64,000 nucleotides of DNA from Gamsiella multidivaricata (taxonomy: Eukaryota > Mortierellomycota > Mortierellomycetes > Mortierellales > Mortierellaceae): positions 372,001-436,000 of the forward strand of contig NW_026251732.1 in NCBI RefSeq assembly GCF_025024155.1, in the 5' to 3' direction. The notes beneath the pieces were generated by a model, which searched no databases, had not been told where the DNA came from, and saw only the letters and a list, made by a program, of their open reading frames with translations. The translations under genes and the position numbers were made by a program. The first letter of the stretch is position 1. Every line of letters starts with the position of its first letter. Below are positions 11,126 to 23,247 of this stretch, in pieces.

Positions 11126-12709
11126 GCCTTTGCTTAAGGTAGGTAGTCGAGTACTTGTCTACCAATAATACATATGAGAAAAAATTGCAGCTGGACACAT
11201 AATATTCAGTCTTTTTTTTTTTTTTTTTGGAAAAAAAGAAGAGGCAGTGAAACTCTCAGAATGTGCGACCGCCCTCATCATAACCCTTAGAAAAGGATTA
11301 GACAAGATCATCAATAAGCAAACAAGAATGTCTCCAAAAGGAGGCAGACTCGTGCTTCGCTTCCCTTTACGGGCAGCGCACTTCAGCTCATCGTCGAGAG
11401 TAAACTGTGTGTCTAAGTTGGAAAACGAAGACTAGAGATGTACTAGACAGAAATCCTGTAAGTACAGTCGATAAAGAGAAAATTGCTTCACGGTTGGAAG
11501 GTTCTTTTATAGTGTCCTGGGCTCAGTGACTGTCCAAGAGCTGTAAACAAAGGCGCACTTTTTGCTTCAGTGGGCGGGGTTTGTCTTGTGGGAGCGCAAG
11601 TTGGAGGAGTCGAGTAAAAAATCAGGACCAAATTGAAGCGGGAACGAATGCGGCCTTGTGGACTAAATTGTGAAAGACAGTCGAGCGGAGACTGATGCTA
11701 AACACCCCTCAAGGTCCATTCAGCATGTTGTACATACACAGTTCTCGCAGCAAACTTTTTTTTTTACTCATCACTTGTTTTTCTGTCTCACACCAGCGCT
11801 GAGAATCCTACAGATAGTGTCTATCGACCCTCCCTTAGCAATGTTGCCCTGAGCACCAAGTTGAAAATTTTTCTCTGATCAAACGGTTTATGTGTCATAA
11901 AATGCGTCGAGCATCCATACTACGTTGAGAGTTTTCTCCGTTGCCGATTCTTTGCAGGGATGTGAATTACAATTGATCTCGGACCTTTTGCAACAAGAGA
12001 GACCACTTCAGCAACTGTTTTCGAGGAGCAATTGCTCGCTGACATCAAGACATTATATAGCTTTTGATACAGTTTTTTTATTCGTTGTTTTCATTATCAT
12101 CATGCACTATAGGTATCAATGAACTGGCTATGACCTTCTTGGGGGGCACAATGACAATCTAGAGGGAGATCTGCAGAAACATAAAATAACGCGCTATTCG
12201 TTAGTTATTTCAACATTGTTATGATAACAAAAAAAAGGCCCTTGACAGATAGAAAAAATGTCAGAACTTCTTAGAGATGTATACGGGTCATTGGATGGTT
12301 GATCCTGGTATAGTTATGTAGGTGTCATCATTCATATTATTCAAGTGCAGGTTTGGTGGTGGATGAGAATCCAAAAGGATTACTTACATGAAGGAATGGA
12401 TTAAGGTGAAGAGATCAGAAAGCAGAGATCGAGGTGTGAAAAAGAGAAAAGAAAAAATGTTTGCGTTTTGTACTGCAGTGCCTGGGCGCCAGTCACCGCC
12501 ACTTCCCCCCGATCAGATAGGGCAAGTCAGGATATGTGTCAGCAGCGGGGAAGGAAGCTTTTTAGTGAATCTATTCTTCGCCAGCAGAAACGACCAGGAA
12601 CATAGCCAACCAGCACGCCATTATCCTCTTTCTTTTTCTTATTTATCATTCCTTACAAAACCAACCCGTACTCTCTCATTCAACCACTTTCAAGAATCAT
12701 TCAAAGCGA
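11126..12709. other. Intergenic upstream of CIAO1
   Basis: AT-rich, with a poly-T run near 11212-11228. Open frames here are short and unlike known proteins. The 3' part should hold the CIAO1 promoter. The frame that starts at 12388 runs through the first CIAO1 intron and is not the gene's start. Confidence 0.5.
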
Positions 12710-13571
12710 ATGCCACGACTGGAACAACTCGTAGAACTGCAGGGTCAGTTTTATTTTATTTTATTTTTTACCAAGGACTCATCTCGCATGAACAATTTCC
12801 AATTCAATGCAACCCAACTCGGCTCAGCTTGACTCAACCCACTACGATTTTCTTGACAATCCTTGTAGGTCATGAGGACCGTGTATGGTGCGCAGCCTGG
12901 CACCCGACCAAGCCGATCCTGGCCACCTGTTCTGGCGACAAGACCGTCCGGATCTGGCAATCGACGAATGCACAGGACCCAACGAAATGGCAATGCACCA
13001 ATGTGCTCGAGGGTGGACACAAGCGCACGATCCGTAGTGTAGCCTGGTCACCAGACGGTCGACAACTCGCAACGGGATCCTTTGACGCGACCACAGGAAT
13101 CTGGGAGAGGGACGAGGACGATAGCGGTGGTAACGTTTTGTGGTCTTGTACTTTTATTACAGCGGAGGCTCCCCCATGCGGGGAGGAGAGAATCTACATG
13201 GAAGCTGTGAAGACGGATCAGACCGGGATAGGAAGAGAAAGGGAGAGAGCGATTTGAGTTGGCTAACTGTATCTACTTCCTCTTCGCTCCATTTTTCTTT
13301 TTCGTCATGTTTACTTTGTAGATTACGAGTGCGTGGCGACATTGGAAGGACATGAGAACGAGACAAAGTCAATAGCCTGGTCGAAGAGCGGAGCCTTGTT
13401 GGCGACATGTTCTCGAGACAAGAGTGTCTGGATCTGGGAGGTCGAGGAAGACAATGATTTCGAGTGCTTGAGTGTCTTGCAGGAACATACCCAGGATGTT
13501 AAGATGGTTGCCTGGCATCCTAACGAGGAGGTAAACGGGAACGACAAGCAAAGCAATTGATCCGCCATGCT

Positions 13572-13611
<40 letters not shown>

Positions 13612-14274
13612 AGGATCATTGAATACTGACCATGAAGTTTTTTTTTTTTTTATTTTTTTTATTTTTTTGGCAACGTGTTATGATAGCTCCTTGCTTCAGC
13701 CAGTTACGACGACACAATCAAGATCTGGAAGGACGACGATGACGACTGGTACTGCTCCGACACACTCCAGGGCCATGACTCGACTGTCTGGGCGATCGAT
13801 TTCTCACCCTCAGGCGACGAGCTCGTCTCGGCATCTGCAGATCAGACTCTCAAGATCTGGAAACGGTTCCAGCCCGGCAACCCCCTGGGCATTATGACAC
13901 CTCGTCGTGGAGAACCTGTCTGGAAGTGTGTGGCGACAGTAGTAGGAAAACATGAGCGATGCATTTATTCAGTCTCATGGTCCAAGGTCCATGGATTGGT
14001 TGCCTCTGCGGGAGCTGATAATGTGATTAGGCTGTTTGAGATCCAGGAGGCTGTCGGGGAGAATGTAGTGGGGAAGTTGACGGATGAGCAGAGGAAGACG
14101 TTGAATGAACCGGGTGTGCTATTGGAAGGCAGAGAGGTGGCGGAGGTGAGGAATGCGCATGGGACGAGTGATATTAATTCGGTGGCATGGTACCCAAATG
14201 AGGAGCATGGAGACTGGTTGGCCTCTGGAGGAGATGATGGGTCGGTAAGGATCTGGAAGATTGTTAGGGATTAA
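12710..14274 (+). CDS. CIAO1: Cytosolic iron-sulfur assembly WD40 protein Cia1/CIAO1
   Basis: Scaffold of the CIA targeting complex, which hands Fe-S clusters to cytosolic and nuclear apoproteins. Proposed exons: 12710-12743, 12869-13129, 13322-13530, 13687-14274, giving 363 residues, the usual size. The protein is a seven-bladed WD40 propeller: blades are visible as [114 protein letters not shown] and the last ending DGSVRIWK. The start [12 protein letters not shown] was chosen because it splices in phase into the first blade. Intron 3 contains two long poly-T runs (about 13577-13608 and 13639-13668). Confidence 0.95.
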
Positions 14275-15634
14275 AGGCAGATCAAGGAGCAGGATTGAAT
14301 CGACATAAACAGGCGGACAGTTGGGGTCTTGGATCTGCTAGAGTCGTAAAAGGCAACAAATGACACTTCTTAGAATAAACCTCGGAGGACAAGATCATCT
14401 CCTATGCTGACCACTACCACTCTTTATCTCGGTGTCCCGTTCATTGCCAATTACTTCCTTGGACGAGAGTGCTTATGGCCACTCAAGTGGATTACGAAAC
14501 TGCGATCGTGCTGACCACCGAAGAGCGCGCCTTGGATGCTGTTACTGAGGGTCGAGGAGATCGGACATGGCGGTTGAGTATGCCTTCTTGATCTCGATGT
14601 TACAGGCTTCTGTGCTCAGAGCTGATAATGAGAAAGAGAGCAACAGGGTTTAACCGATGACTCCGTGAATGATCTGGCGCATGAAGGATGTCTTTACGAA
14701 CGAGCTATTGAATGAGCTGGATAATGGACAGTAAGGCAGTGAATTATGGGTTGAGCTGCATCATCGGCAAAAGTCCATCTCTATTGCGAGTCATTGGCCT
14801 GCGGCTTCAAGGCAATCTCGTATGTCAGCGGCGGATCAGAAGCAGAAGCAGAAGCAGGACCGAGGTGTCGCCAACATCACAGAAGGCGAGAATGAGGTTT
14901 GGGGTCCCAGAGTAGCGAAGGGTTGTCGTCGAACAATATTCGCGGTCGAAGGAGGTCCAAATAGAGTGGTGTCTGCGCCGATATCATAGGGTCCAAGGAT
15001 TGAGAGTCGAATGACGAGGTGGATCACCAACTTCCTTTAGAGGAGTTATTTACATACAACCCCTGTGGTGTGAGATTCTCCTGAATGCTGAATAAAAGAA
15101 GGGTCGATTGATAGAGAAGGAATTGCGGCAGCAGAGAAAGAACATTCTTGGACAAAACGGTAAAAGTTAGTCATTGCAAAAGACGACGGAGAAAAAAAAA
15201 GAATTATTCCAAGCATGCATTCGGAGAAGCAGCCTCTGTCTATCTGCATGTAAGCATGGGAACAAATGCGTGCTTTCCCACCTTCTGCTGCGAGTGTGTT
15301 ATCGACTCCGATTTGTAAAGGGGTACTGTAGCTTTCTCGAGCCAATATACTGCAGCATTACGCTTGCGCCTCCCCCCCCACATGTCGGCGCCACCTGCAT
15401 GCACATGCATGCATGCCTATACACATCGACGAACGTGCGTCAGGGGTAGAATCGAAGGCAGGAGATGTGGTTGGATATAATTATGAGTAACAATGCGTGG
15501 ATTTAAGGGTTAACCCCCACCAAGCCCCTAATAAAAAGCTTCTTTGATGAATGGTCCAGGGACAAAGTGTTCCTTCGCTCCCTCCTCCCTCTTCTTTGTT
15601 GCTTCCACCCCAACAAAAGAACCCGCTCCACACC
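14275..15634. other. Intergenic between CIAO1 and LeuRS
   Basis: No supported gene. There are short degenerate frames on the minus strand (14400-15040) with no recognisable motif, and an alternating TGCATGCA palindromic stretch near 15397-15418. The last 200 bp should be the LeuRS promoter. Confidence 0.45.
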
Positions 15635-18600
15635 ATGTCCGAACCAAAGGTACCTTGACTAAATTCTCTCTTCCTTTTTCACCACCCTATCGACACTCAA
15701 CAGAGAAGAGGGCTGTCGGATAGATCTTCTTATCAGCCGCAGCAGCAGTTTTCAAACTTCTGATCAACTCTCTTTGTTACTGATTGCCAAGGAAGGAATC
15801 AGACCTGCCACTAACTTAATGTGTCTACCGCTCTCCATGTTCCTTCTCTATTCTCATTCAACCGACCTGTTTGCGATGTTAATGACAATCCCGAACACCA
15901 GACGGCCAAGCGCGATTTCTTGATCGAAATCGAGAAGCAATCCCAGAAGGTCTGGGAGGATCACAAAGCCTTTGAGGTCGACGCACCGACAATCGAGGAA
16001 CATGCTGATATTACGACTATCCATGAACATCACCCCAAGTTTCTGTCGACGACCGCCTACCCCTACATGAACGGACGCCTGCATCTCGGACACGGATTCA
16101 CGTACTCAAAGATTGAGTTTGCAACGGGATACCATCGCTTGCAAGGAAAGAGGGCCCTGTTCCCTATGGGATGGCATTGTACCGGCATGCCCATCAGAGT
16201 AAGTGCACCCATTCAACCTGCCCTCCCTTGGATACTTTGTTTTTAGGGCGCTTCTGCTTTGTATTCGTGGCAGTCTCGGATTATGAAAAGGAACATTCGA
16301 GCAACATGCAGTGAATCTTCCTTCCAACAGAGCAGTGTCTCACCATCGCTCTTTTTTCTAGGCCTGTGCTGACAAGTTGGCCCGCGAGATGGAGATGTTC
16401 GGCAAGGACTTCGTTATCCCTGAAGGTACTATTCTTGGAGCCAGCGTGGCGTTGCATGTGCACCTGTCCTATCGATCAACTGCATACTTACTCGCTTTTA
16501 TTTTATTCGAGCAGGACATGAGGAGTCTCTTGAAATTGAAAAGTTGAACTTAAAGGAGAACGAGAAGGTCGATCCCACTAAGATCGTCGCCAAGAAGGGC
16601 AAGGTCGCTGCCAAGAACACTGGTCTCAAGTACCAGTTCCAGATCATGGAGCAGAGCGGTGTCCCTCGCGAGGAAATTCCTAAGTTTGCGGATCCTCTTT
16701 ACTGGTTGACCTACTTCCCCCCAATTGCCACTGTAAGTCCCTCTGTTCTTTTATGACATTGTCGCCTCCAGTCGACCAAAAATGAAGATCTTATTGACAC
16801 TTTCTTTCTTTTATCTCGACTTGATCGGACACAATGACAGGCTGATCTGAAGTCCGTTGGCTACAAGCTCGATACCCGTCGCTCATTCGTCACCACCGAC
16901 GCCAACCCTTTCTATGACGCTTTCATTCGCTGGCAGTTCAACAAGCTGAGGGCTTTGAATAAGATCAAATTTGGAGAGCGCTACACCATCTACTCTCCCA
17001 AGGATGGTCAGCCCTGCATGGATCACGATCGTCAGAGCGGAGAGGGCGTTGGACCCCAGGACTACACCTGCATCAAGCTGAAGGTCTTGGAATTTGCACC
17101 AGAGACCAAGGCTGCTTTGGCTGGAAACAAGGAGATTGAAGGCAAGCAGGTCTTCATGGTTGCTGCCACCCTCCGTCCCGAGACCATGTACGGACAGACC
17201 AACTGTTTTGTCGGCGTCGATCTCAAGTACGGAATCTTTAAGACCAACAACGCCAACGAACTGTTCTTGATGACTGAGCGCGCTGCCCGCAACATGGCCT
17301 ACCAGAACTTGTCTCCCTCAAACGGCGAGGTCGTCAAGGTCGCTGATTTGGTCGGTCGTCAGTTGATTGGTACTCAGGTCAAGGCTCCCTTGACCACATA
17401 CCCCTCTATCTACGTCTTGCCCATGGATGGTGTCCTGGCCACCAAGGGTACCGGCGTCGTCGCCTCGGTTCCCTCGGACTCTCCTGATGATTATACCGCG
17501 GTCATGGATTTGAAAAAGAAACCCGACTACTACAAGATCCAGCCCGAGTGGATTGCCTCGTACGAACCCATCCCCATTATCAACACCCCCACCTACGGCG
17601 ACCTCGCTGCACCCACAATCTGTGCTCAGATGAAGATCAACTCTCAGAAGGACAAGACTCAGTTGGCATTGGCAAAGGAGGCCGTTTACAAGGATGGATT
17701 CTACAACGGAGTGATGGTCATTGGCGAGTATGCCGGCAAGCCCGTCCAGGAGGCCAAATCCTTGGTGCGCCAGCATTTGATCGACAGCAACGAGGCTGTT
17801 CCTTACAACGAGCCCGAGAACTTGGTCATGTCCCGCAGTGGAGAGGAGTGTGTCGTCGCCTTGATGGACCAGTGGTATTTGGACTATGGTGAGCCCGAGT
17901 GGCGCAAGTTGACCGAGGAGTGCTTGAAGGACATGAACGTTTACACTGATGAGACCAGGCACGCATTCGAGAAGAACTTGGCCTGGTTGAACAAGTGGGC
18001 CTGTGCCCGTTCCTATGGTTTGGGAACCCGCTTGCCTTGGGACCACAACTTCTTGATCGAGTCGTTGTCGGACTCGACTATCTATATGGCCTACTATACC
18101 ATTGCCGGATTGCTCCACAATGGATCGATCAACGGCGCTGTTCCTGGACCCTTGGGCATCAAGGCCGAACAGATGACCGACCAGGTCTATGAGTACATCT
18201 TTGCCGATGGACCTCTCCCCACCGATAGCGATATTCCCAAGGCCTCGTTGGACAAGTTGCGCCGCGAGTTCGAGTACTTCTACCCCTTGGATGTTCGCAC
18301 TTCTGGCAAGGAGCTGATCCCCAATCACTTGACCTTTGCACTTTATAATCACGTTGCTCTCTTCCCCAAGAAGTACTGGCCTCGCAGCATTCGTGCCAAC
18401 GGGCACTTGATGATGAACGGCGACAAGATGTCCAAGTCGACCGGTAACTTCCTGGGTCTTGCCGAGGCCGCTGAGAAGTATGGTGCTGATGCCACTCGCT
18501 TGGCTTTGGCCGATGCTGGAGACAGTGGAGAGGACGCCAACTTTGAGGACGGTACTGCCAACGCCGCAATTTTGAAGTTGCACACGTTGATGGAGTGGAT

Positions 18601-19525
18601 CCAGGAGACCTTGGCGACCAAGGACCAATTGAGGACCGGCGAGTACAATTTCTACGACCTCGTCTTTGAGAGCCAGATGAACAAGTTGATCAACCAAGCT
18701 GAGGCTGACTACGAAGCGACCTTCTATCGTGAAGCTGTCAAGTCCGGATTCTACGAGATGACGACTGCCCGAGACTTTTACAGAGAGGCGTGCGCGTTGA
18801 TGGAGATCCCCATGAACCGCGACTTGATCATGCGCTACATCGAGATCCAGACCTTGGTCATCTCACCCATCGTCACGCATTGGTCTGAGCACGTCTGGAG
18901 CAAGTTGCTGGGTAAGAAGGGCTTGGTTGTCAACGCCCGCTGGCCCAAGGCTGGACCAATCAACGATACGGTCTTGCAGGAGGTCGAGTACTTGCGTCGT
19001 CAGGTCACCAACGTCCGTTCCACAGAGACTCAGGCGAACAAGAAGAAGAAGAAGGGAAAGACTGATGTGTTTGACCCCTCGAAACCCAAGAAGATCACGA
19101 TCTTGATCGCCGCCAAATTCCCCGAGTGGCAGGAGGCCTCGATTGCGGTCTTGCAGGACGCTTATAGACCTGACAACACGGATGGAAAGCTGTTCGATGA
19201 TGAGAAGGTCAAGAAGGATTTGGGCGCGAAGGGCATGATGAAGGACAAAAAGGTGATGCCATTCTTGCACGACTTGAAGAAGAAGGCCGAGCAACAGGGA
19301 GCCGTGGTGTTCAGCAGGACTTTGTCGTTTGATGAACCTAAGATCTTGGACGAGCATGCGGAGTACTTGAGGAAGATCCTTGGTTACCAGGACTTGAAGG
19401 TCATCAAGTCGGACGAAGTTGTGAAGGCCACGGAGGGCGATGCAGACCAGGAAGACTATGTCCGTGCAGCTGAGCAATCGGTGCCTGGACAGCCCACTTT
19501 TGTTGTCAAGAACATTGCTGCCTAA
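15635..19525 (+). CDS. LARS1: Cytosolic leucyl-tRNA synthetase
   Basis: Charges tRNA-Leu with leucine in the cytosol (yeast Cdc60 equivalent). Proposed exons: 15635-15649, 15902-16198, 16362-16425, 16515-16732, 16841-19525, giving 1092 residues, normal for the eukaryotic cytosolic enzyme. The class I signature [10 protein letters not shown] lies at about residues 66-75, and KMSKSTGNF at about 727. Between them is the CP1 editing domain ([33 protein letters not shown]). The C terminus has the anticodon-binding and eukaryote-specific extensions, with a Lys-rich linker (NKKKKKGK). The first coding exon encodes only MSEPK. No mitochondrial presequence is seen, consistent with the cytosolic form. 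Confidence 0.97.
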
Positions 19526-19961
19526 ATCAGTCGTCGTCGTCGTCGTTTTTTTTTTTTTTTTTTTTTTTTAGTTCTGTCATTTGCTTTTAGATGCTTCTTT
19601 TATTTACCTATTCCCTGCTATTACTCTTTTTTTTTTTTTTTTTTTTTCAATAAAACGTTGTGTGTGCTTCAACTGCCGTCGCATATCAATCATATAGTTG
19701 TTGCGCATATATATCATAGAAAAAAGATTGATGTCTTTTTGTCTGTTAGATTTTATTTGGTTTGTTACATACAAATCGAACTCAAATGGCTCTAAGGACT
19801 GTTTTTTACGCGCGCGCGTATTAAGAGAAGACAAAAGGAGTTGCTACATGCATTCCGCATTGGTATGCAAAATAAGAAAAGACCGGAGGAGAAAGCGCAG
19901 GAGGAGATGCGGAAGCAAAACAGCGACAAGTCCTCGAGATAACTCGCCATCCTGTTCACGT
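19526..19961. other. Convergent 3' spacer, LeuRS / U1-C
   Basis: Two genes end tail-to-tail here. The spacer contains poly-T runs at about 19546-19569 and 19628-19647 and an AATAAA at about 19650, probably LeuRS 3' UTR signals. A GTC repeat sits just after the LeuRS stop. No open frame is supported. Confidence 0.5.
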
Positions 19962-21159
19962 TCACTCCATACCTTCCTCCAATCGCCTCTTCCGATCGCC
20001 GTGCATAACAGGTCCCGCCGATGGTGCTGATCCCGCTGGAGGCGTACTTGTGGGCGCTGCTGTTGCTGGTGGTGCCGAAGATGGTGGTGGTATACTGCCA
20101 TAGGGCGGTCTAAATTGTGCTGGCGGTACAGCGCCTGGTGGTGGGAACTGACCCGGTGGAGGGAATTGTCCTGGGGGAGGTGGTGCAAACTGTCCTGGTG
20201 GCGGGGGGAAGGGGGCTCCTGGAGGTGGGAAGGGAGCACCCGGAATAACGCCTGGGAAGCCGGGAGGTGGAGGCGGGAATTGACCAGGTGGAGCGCCAGG
20301 AGGCGGACGCATGAACATGGAGGGGTGAGGGGGCATAGGTGGACGGGGTGGAAGGCCGTTGGGACCGGGTTCACCAAGACGCATGGGTGGCATGCCAGGA
20401 GGCATTCCTGGGAAGCTTGAAGGTCTATATGGGTTGAAGCCGCCTATTCGGAGAGATGCGGAAGGGAAAAAGGGGGTTAGCGTGGACGAAAGTGAGCCGG
20501 ATAGAGTTGGATGAAGAATGAAAGAAGAGAAAAAAAACGCTTACCAGGTGGACCTCCGAAGCCCATCTGAGGGTAGCCAGAGTACTGGGGCGGAACGACT
20601 ATGGTGCGAAAGAAAAGGACAATAGACGGTCAGAGACGTTGTAAGGATTGATTTTTGAAGCAAATGATAGAGTGGACTCCTGGCTGAGGTTGAAGGTGCG
20701 TGTGTACCTGATCCTGTCTCTGCGTACGCCTTTGCGATGGTGTCGACCACAGACTGTGTCGTTTGAGGGCTCAGCTCTAATTGTGAGGTATTCAAGGTAT
20801 AAGACCAAAGCTGTTAATCGATGCTCACATTCATCAGGAGCTATAGCACAACATTGGTCGCTGGTATGAGGGGTTGGTACCTGAGTAGTAGGTCTTGACG
20901 TTGATCAAGTGGTTACGACCGGCATTATGTGATTTTCTTACGGACGAACTGTCATGCGTCAGAAAAATATCGCAGTAGTCTAGAAGGGCGTAGTGTCCAA
21001 AAGAAAAAACCACTGTCGTCAGTCCATGTTGCTTTGTTGTCTTCGGTCTCCTTGGTAGCCCTTCAGCTGTTGTCTGGAAGAAAAAAAATAGTCATCTCTC
21101 TTGCGAACTGATCCTGTCATCTTATCCCAAAAGTATTTACCGCAGTAGTATTTCGGCAT
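19962..21159 (-). CDS. SNRPC: U1 small nuclear ribonucleoprotein C (U1-C)
   Basis: U1 snRNP subunit that helps 5' splice-site recognition in the nucleus. Proposed exons in transcript order: 21141-21159, 20881-20979, 20708-20776, 20545-20598, 19962-20443; 240 residues. The N terminus reads [20 protein letters not shown] and continues [10 protein letters not shown], the matrin-type U1-C zinc finger with Cys6, Cys9, His24 and His30. Then follows [15 protein letters not shown], as in other U1-C proteins. The long C-terminal part is Pro/Gly/Met-rich ([11 protein letters not shown] repeats), typical of the family. The first 19-nt exon ends in the middle of the zinc finger. Confidence 0.93.
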
Positions 21160-21205
21160 GGCAAGATTACGCGTCCCTTTTGGTACTGAACAAAATAGCA
21201 AAAAG

Positions 21206-21290
21206 GGTCGAAGTCGAAGTCAAGGTCGAGGTCAAGGTCAAAGTCTGTCCTGGCTGTCCTGTCCTAGTCCTGGTCCTGGTTCTAATCGAA
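21206..21290 (+). repeat. Two adjacent imperfect hexanucleotide arrays
   Basis: Imperfect repeats of about six bases: first a GGTCAA/AAGTCG-type run (about 21206-21245), then directly a GTCCTG-type run (about 21246-21285). They lie in the U1-C promoter side and upstream of the tRNA gene. Confidence 0.6.
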
Positions 21291-21456
21291 AAGTTGATCA
21301 ACAAGAAGCGAGGGGCGATGCTCTGATCGCGGCCCAAATGTGAAACTGAAGCCAAAAAAGCCACCAATCTATATTTGACCAAGCTTTCTCTAATTGCATG
21401 ACTGAAATTTATAACTATATAAATATTGCTATAACTAAAAGAATACAAGATGACAA

Positions 21457-21528
21457 AGCAAAGTCGCCCAGAGGAAGAGCGCTGGGCTCATAACCCAGAG
21501 GTCGGTGGATCGAAACCACCCTTTGCTA
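21457..21528 (+). tRNA. Initiator tRNA-Met (CAU), intronless
   Basis: A 72-nt cloverleaf. The acceptor stem AGCAAAG pairs with CTTTGCT, the anticodon stem-loop is CTGGG-CTCATAA-CCCAG with anticodon CAT, and the T arm is GGTGG-ATCGAAA-CCACC. Features of eukaryotic initiators are present: A1:U72 at the end of the acceptor stem, three consecutive G:C pairs closing the anticodon stem, and A at position 54 (T-loop ATCGAAA rather than TTC). A T4 run at 21533-21536 should terminate Pol III. No CCA is encoded and there is no intron. Confidence 0.93.
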
Positions 21529-21774
21529 CATCTTTTGCTCCCTTTCTTCTTTTAGTTAAGGGGAGTTTTTTGATCCCTAAACTCGCCTCGAAACAGAGGG
21601 CCAATAAAGGGAGTGATGCACACAGCACATTTTTAGAGTACCATTCTTGTGTGCGTCCTCTGGATGGTTCCTGATATATTTCCTTGGTTACGACAATCAC
21701 AAACACCATCGTTGAACTTTTGATGTTAAAAAGTATTATTATTATTTATTAAACGAACAATTACATTCATCCCG

Positions 21775-23247
21775 CTATACGGCGGCCATCAGTGTTGAGA
21801 AATCGTATTTTTTGTTCAGTTTCTCGCTTATCAGTTTCTCTGTATACGCCCACACCTTTTCTTGCAACTCCACGCTCTCTGTTAACTTGCTTGGTCGCAA
21901 CTCATTCGCAATTGGGATAAAGAACTTGCCCCTGATTCCGCTCACATCCGAATCCTTCTCGGCCTTTTCCTCGATCTCTGGACTCGTTGCACAATACAGC
22001 GGTGTGAGTGCTCCCTTTGCCGGTGTGTAAGCCACGGTCTTTGCGGTTAGGCGCATGATCTGTGTGAGAAAACATCCGTAGGCGTCGGCGGAATGACGAC
22101 ACATCTCGGTATCAACGATGCCGGGATGTGCAGAGTTGACATAGATTTGTTCAGATGCAAGGCGGCGGGTGAGAGATTTCATGAACAGCATGCTGGCGAA
22201 TTTTGAACGGCCGTAGCGACTAGTAAAGACGAGACGAGAAGAAACGAAAAAAAAAAGAGGATGAGCAACGGGCTCTAGATGCAGTTGTCACTTTTCTTTC
22301 ATCCAGGAGTGATTTCTTTGGTCGACTGTGCTTCTTCTGTTTCGTTATTTACGCTGATGGGTGCCCTTCGGACTCGTCGTTGATCCTATCAATGTTAATG
22401 CCTCCAGATACGGACATTTCATGTCCAACGGAGCTACCGCACAGAGCAAGAAGAATAAAGTTAGTGCGCAGCTGCATTGTTTAAATTCATTCGCTCGCCT
22501 AAAAAGAAACCAACAATGATGTTTTGATTCCTTACTTTACAAGGACAATACGCGATGGTTGACTCTCCTTCAATTTGTCCAGAAGCCCCATTGTGAAAAC
22601 AAATGTACTATTGATAATAACATATCAAAGAAAAGCGAGCATTGGAACATAGGATTAGCTTTTCAAAGTGCTCATTTCCACTAAGAACAGCCCAGACAGA
22701 CAGTGAGCCTAAGCAAACAATTGTACTTGCTCTGTGTTTGGTCAACACAAACGTGCACATGCAATCGAACGAAAGAAACAGGGGTGAAAACTTACGCAAG
22801 ATAGTTGACAGCGAACTGCTCCTCGATTCCATCCGCACTCAATCTCCAAGGTGTCCCCATGATGCCGGCATTGTTGATTAGGATATGCAACGGCAGCCCT
22901 CGGCTCAGAAATGTCTCCGCAGCGGCCTTGACCTTGTTCAGGTCATTCAAGTCCAGCTCCAGAAATTCCAGTTGAACATCCTTGGGCGCATCTGGAAACT
23001 TTGCTTTAATCTCATCCCGGATCTCAGCCATTGCTTTGGTGCATTTGGACTCTGATCGGCAAGCCATGATGACATGAGCACCGCGACTGGCTAGTCCAAC
23101 AGTGATGGCATATCCGATACCGGCGTTGGCACCGGTCACGATGGCGACTTTGCCACTGAGGTCTGGGATCTTGTCGTAGGAGTAACGGTCTGGGGTGAAG
23201 AAAGTCTTCCAGAAAGCACTGTTTCCGAGGTATGTTGGAAACGACAT
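21775..23247 (-). CDS. Short-chain dehydrogenase/reductase (retinol-dehydrogenase-like)
   Basis: NAD(P)-dependent oxidoreductase of the SDR superfamily; the substrate cannot be told from sequence. Proposed exons in transcript order: 22796-23247, 22536-22607, 22353-22433, 21775-22219; 349 residues. Cofactor motif VTGANAGIGYA at about residue 38, NNAGIMG at about 133, and a catalytic YGRSK (YxxxK) reached only after splicing. The start ATG at 23247 gives MSFPTYLGNSAFWKTFF, then KVAIVTGANAG. A poly-A/T run lies immediately upstream of the ATG. The architecture resembles the RDH11-14/WWOX-like group. No signal peptide is obvious, although the N terminus is moderately hydrophobic. Confidence 0.9.

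Noticed and set aside
12388..12867. Longer N terminus for CIAO1 from the upstream ATG at 12388
   Set aside because: That frame crosses an intron, has no WD40 character before GHED, and would add ~150 residues absent from the family.
17318..18697. 459-codon antisense open frame over the LeuRS gene
   Set aside because: It lies exactly opposite a highly biased coding exon. Long antisense frames are a by-product of RNY-type codon use, and its translation has no family resemblance.
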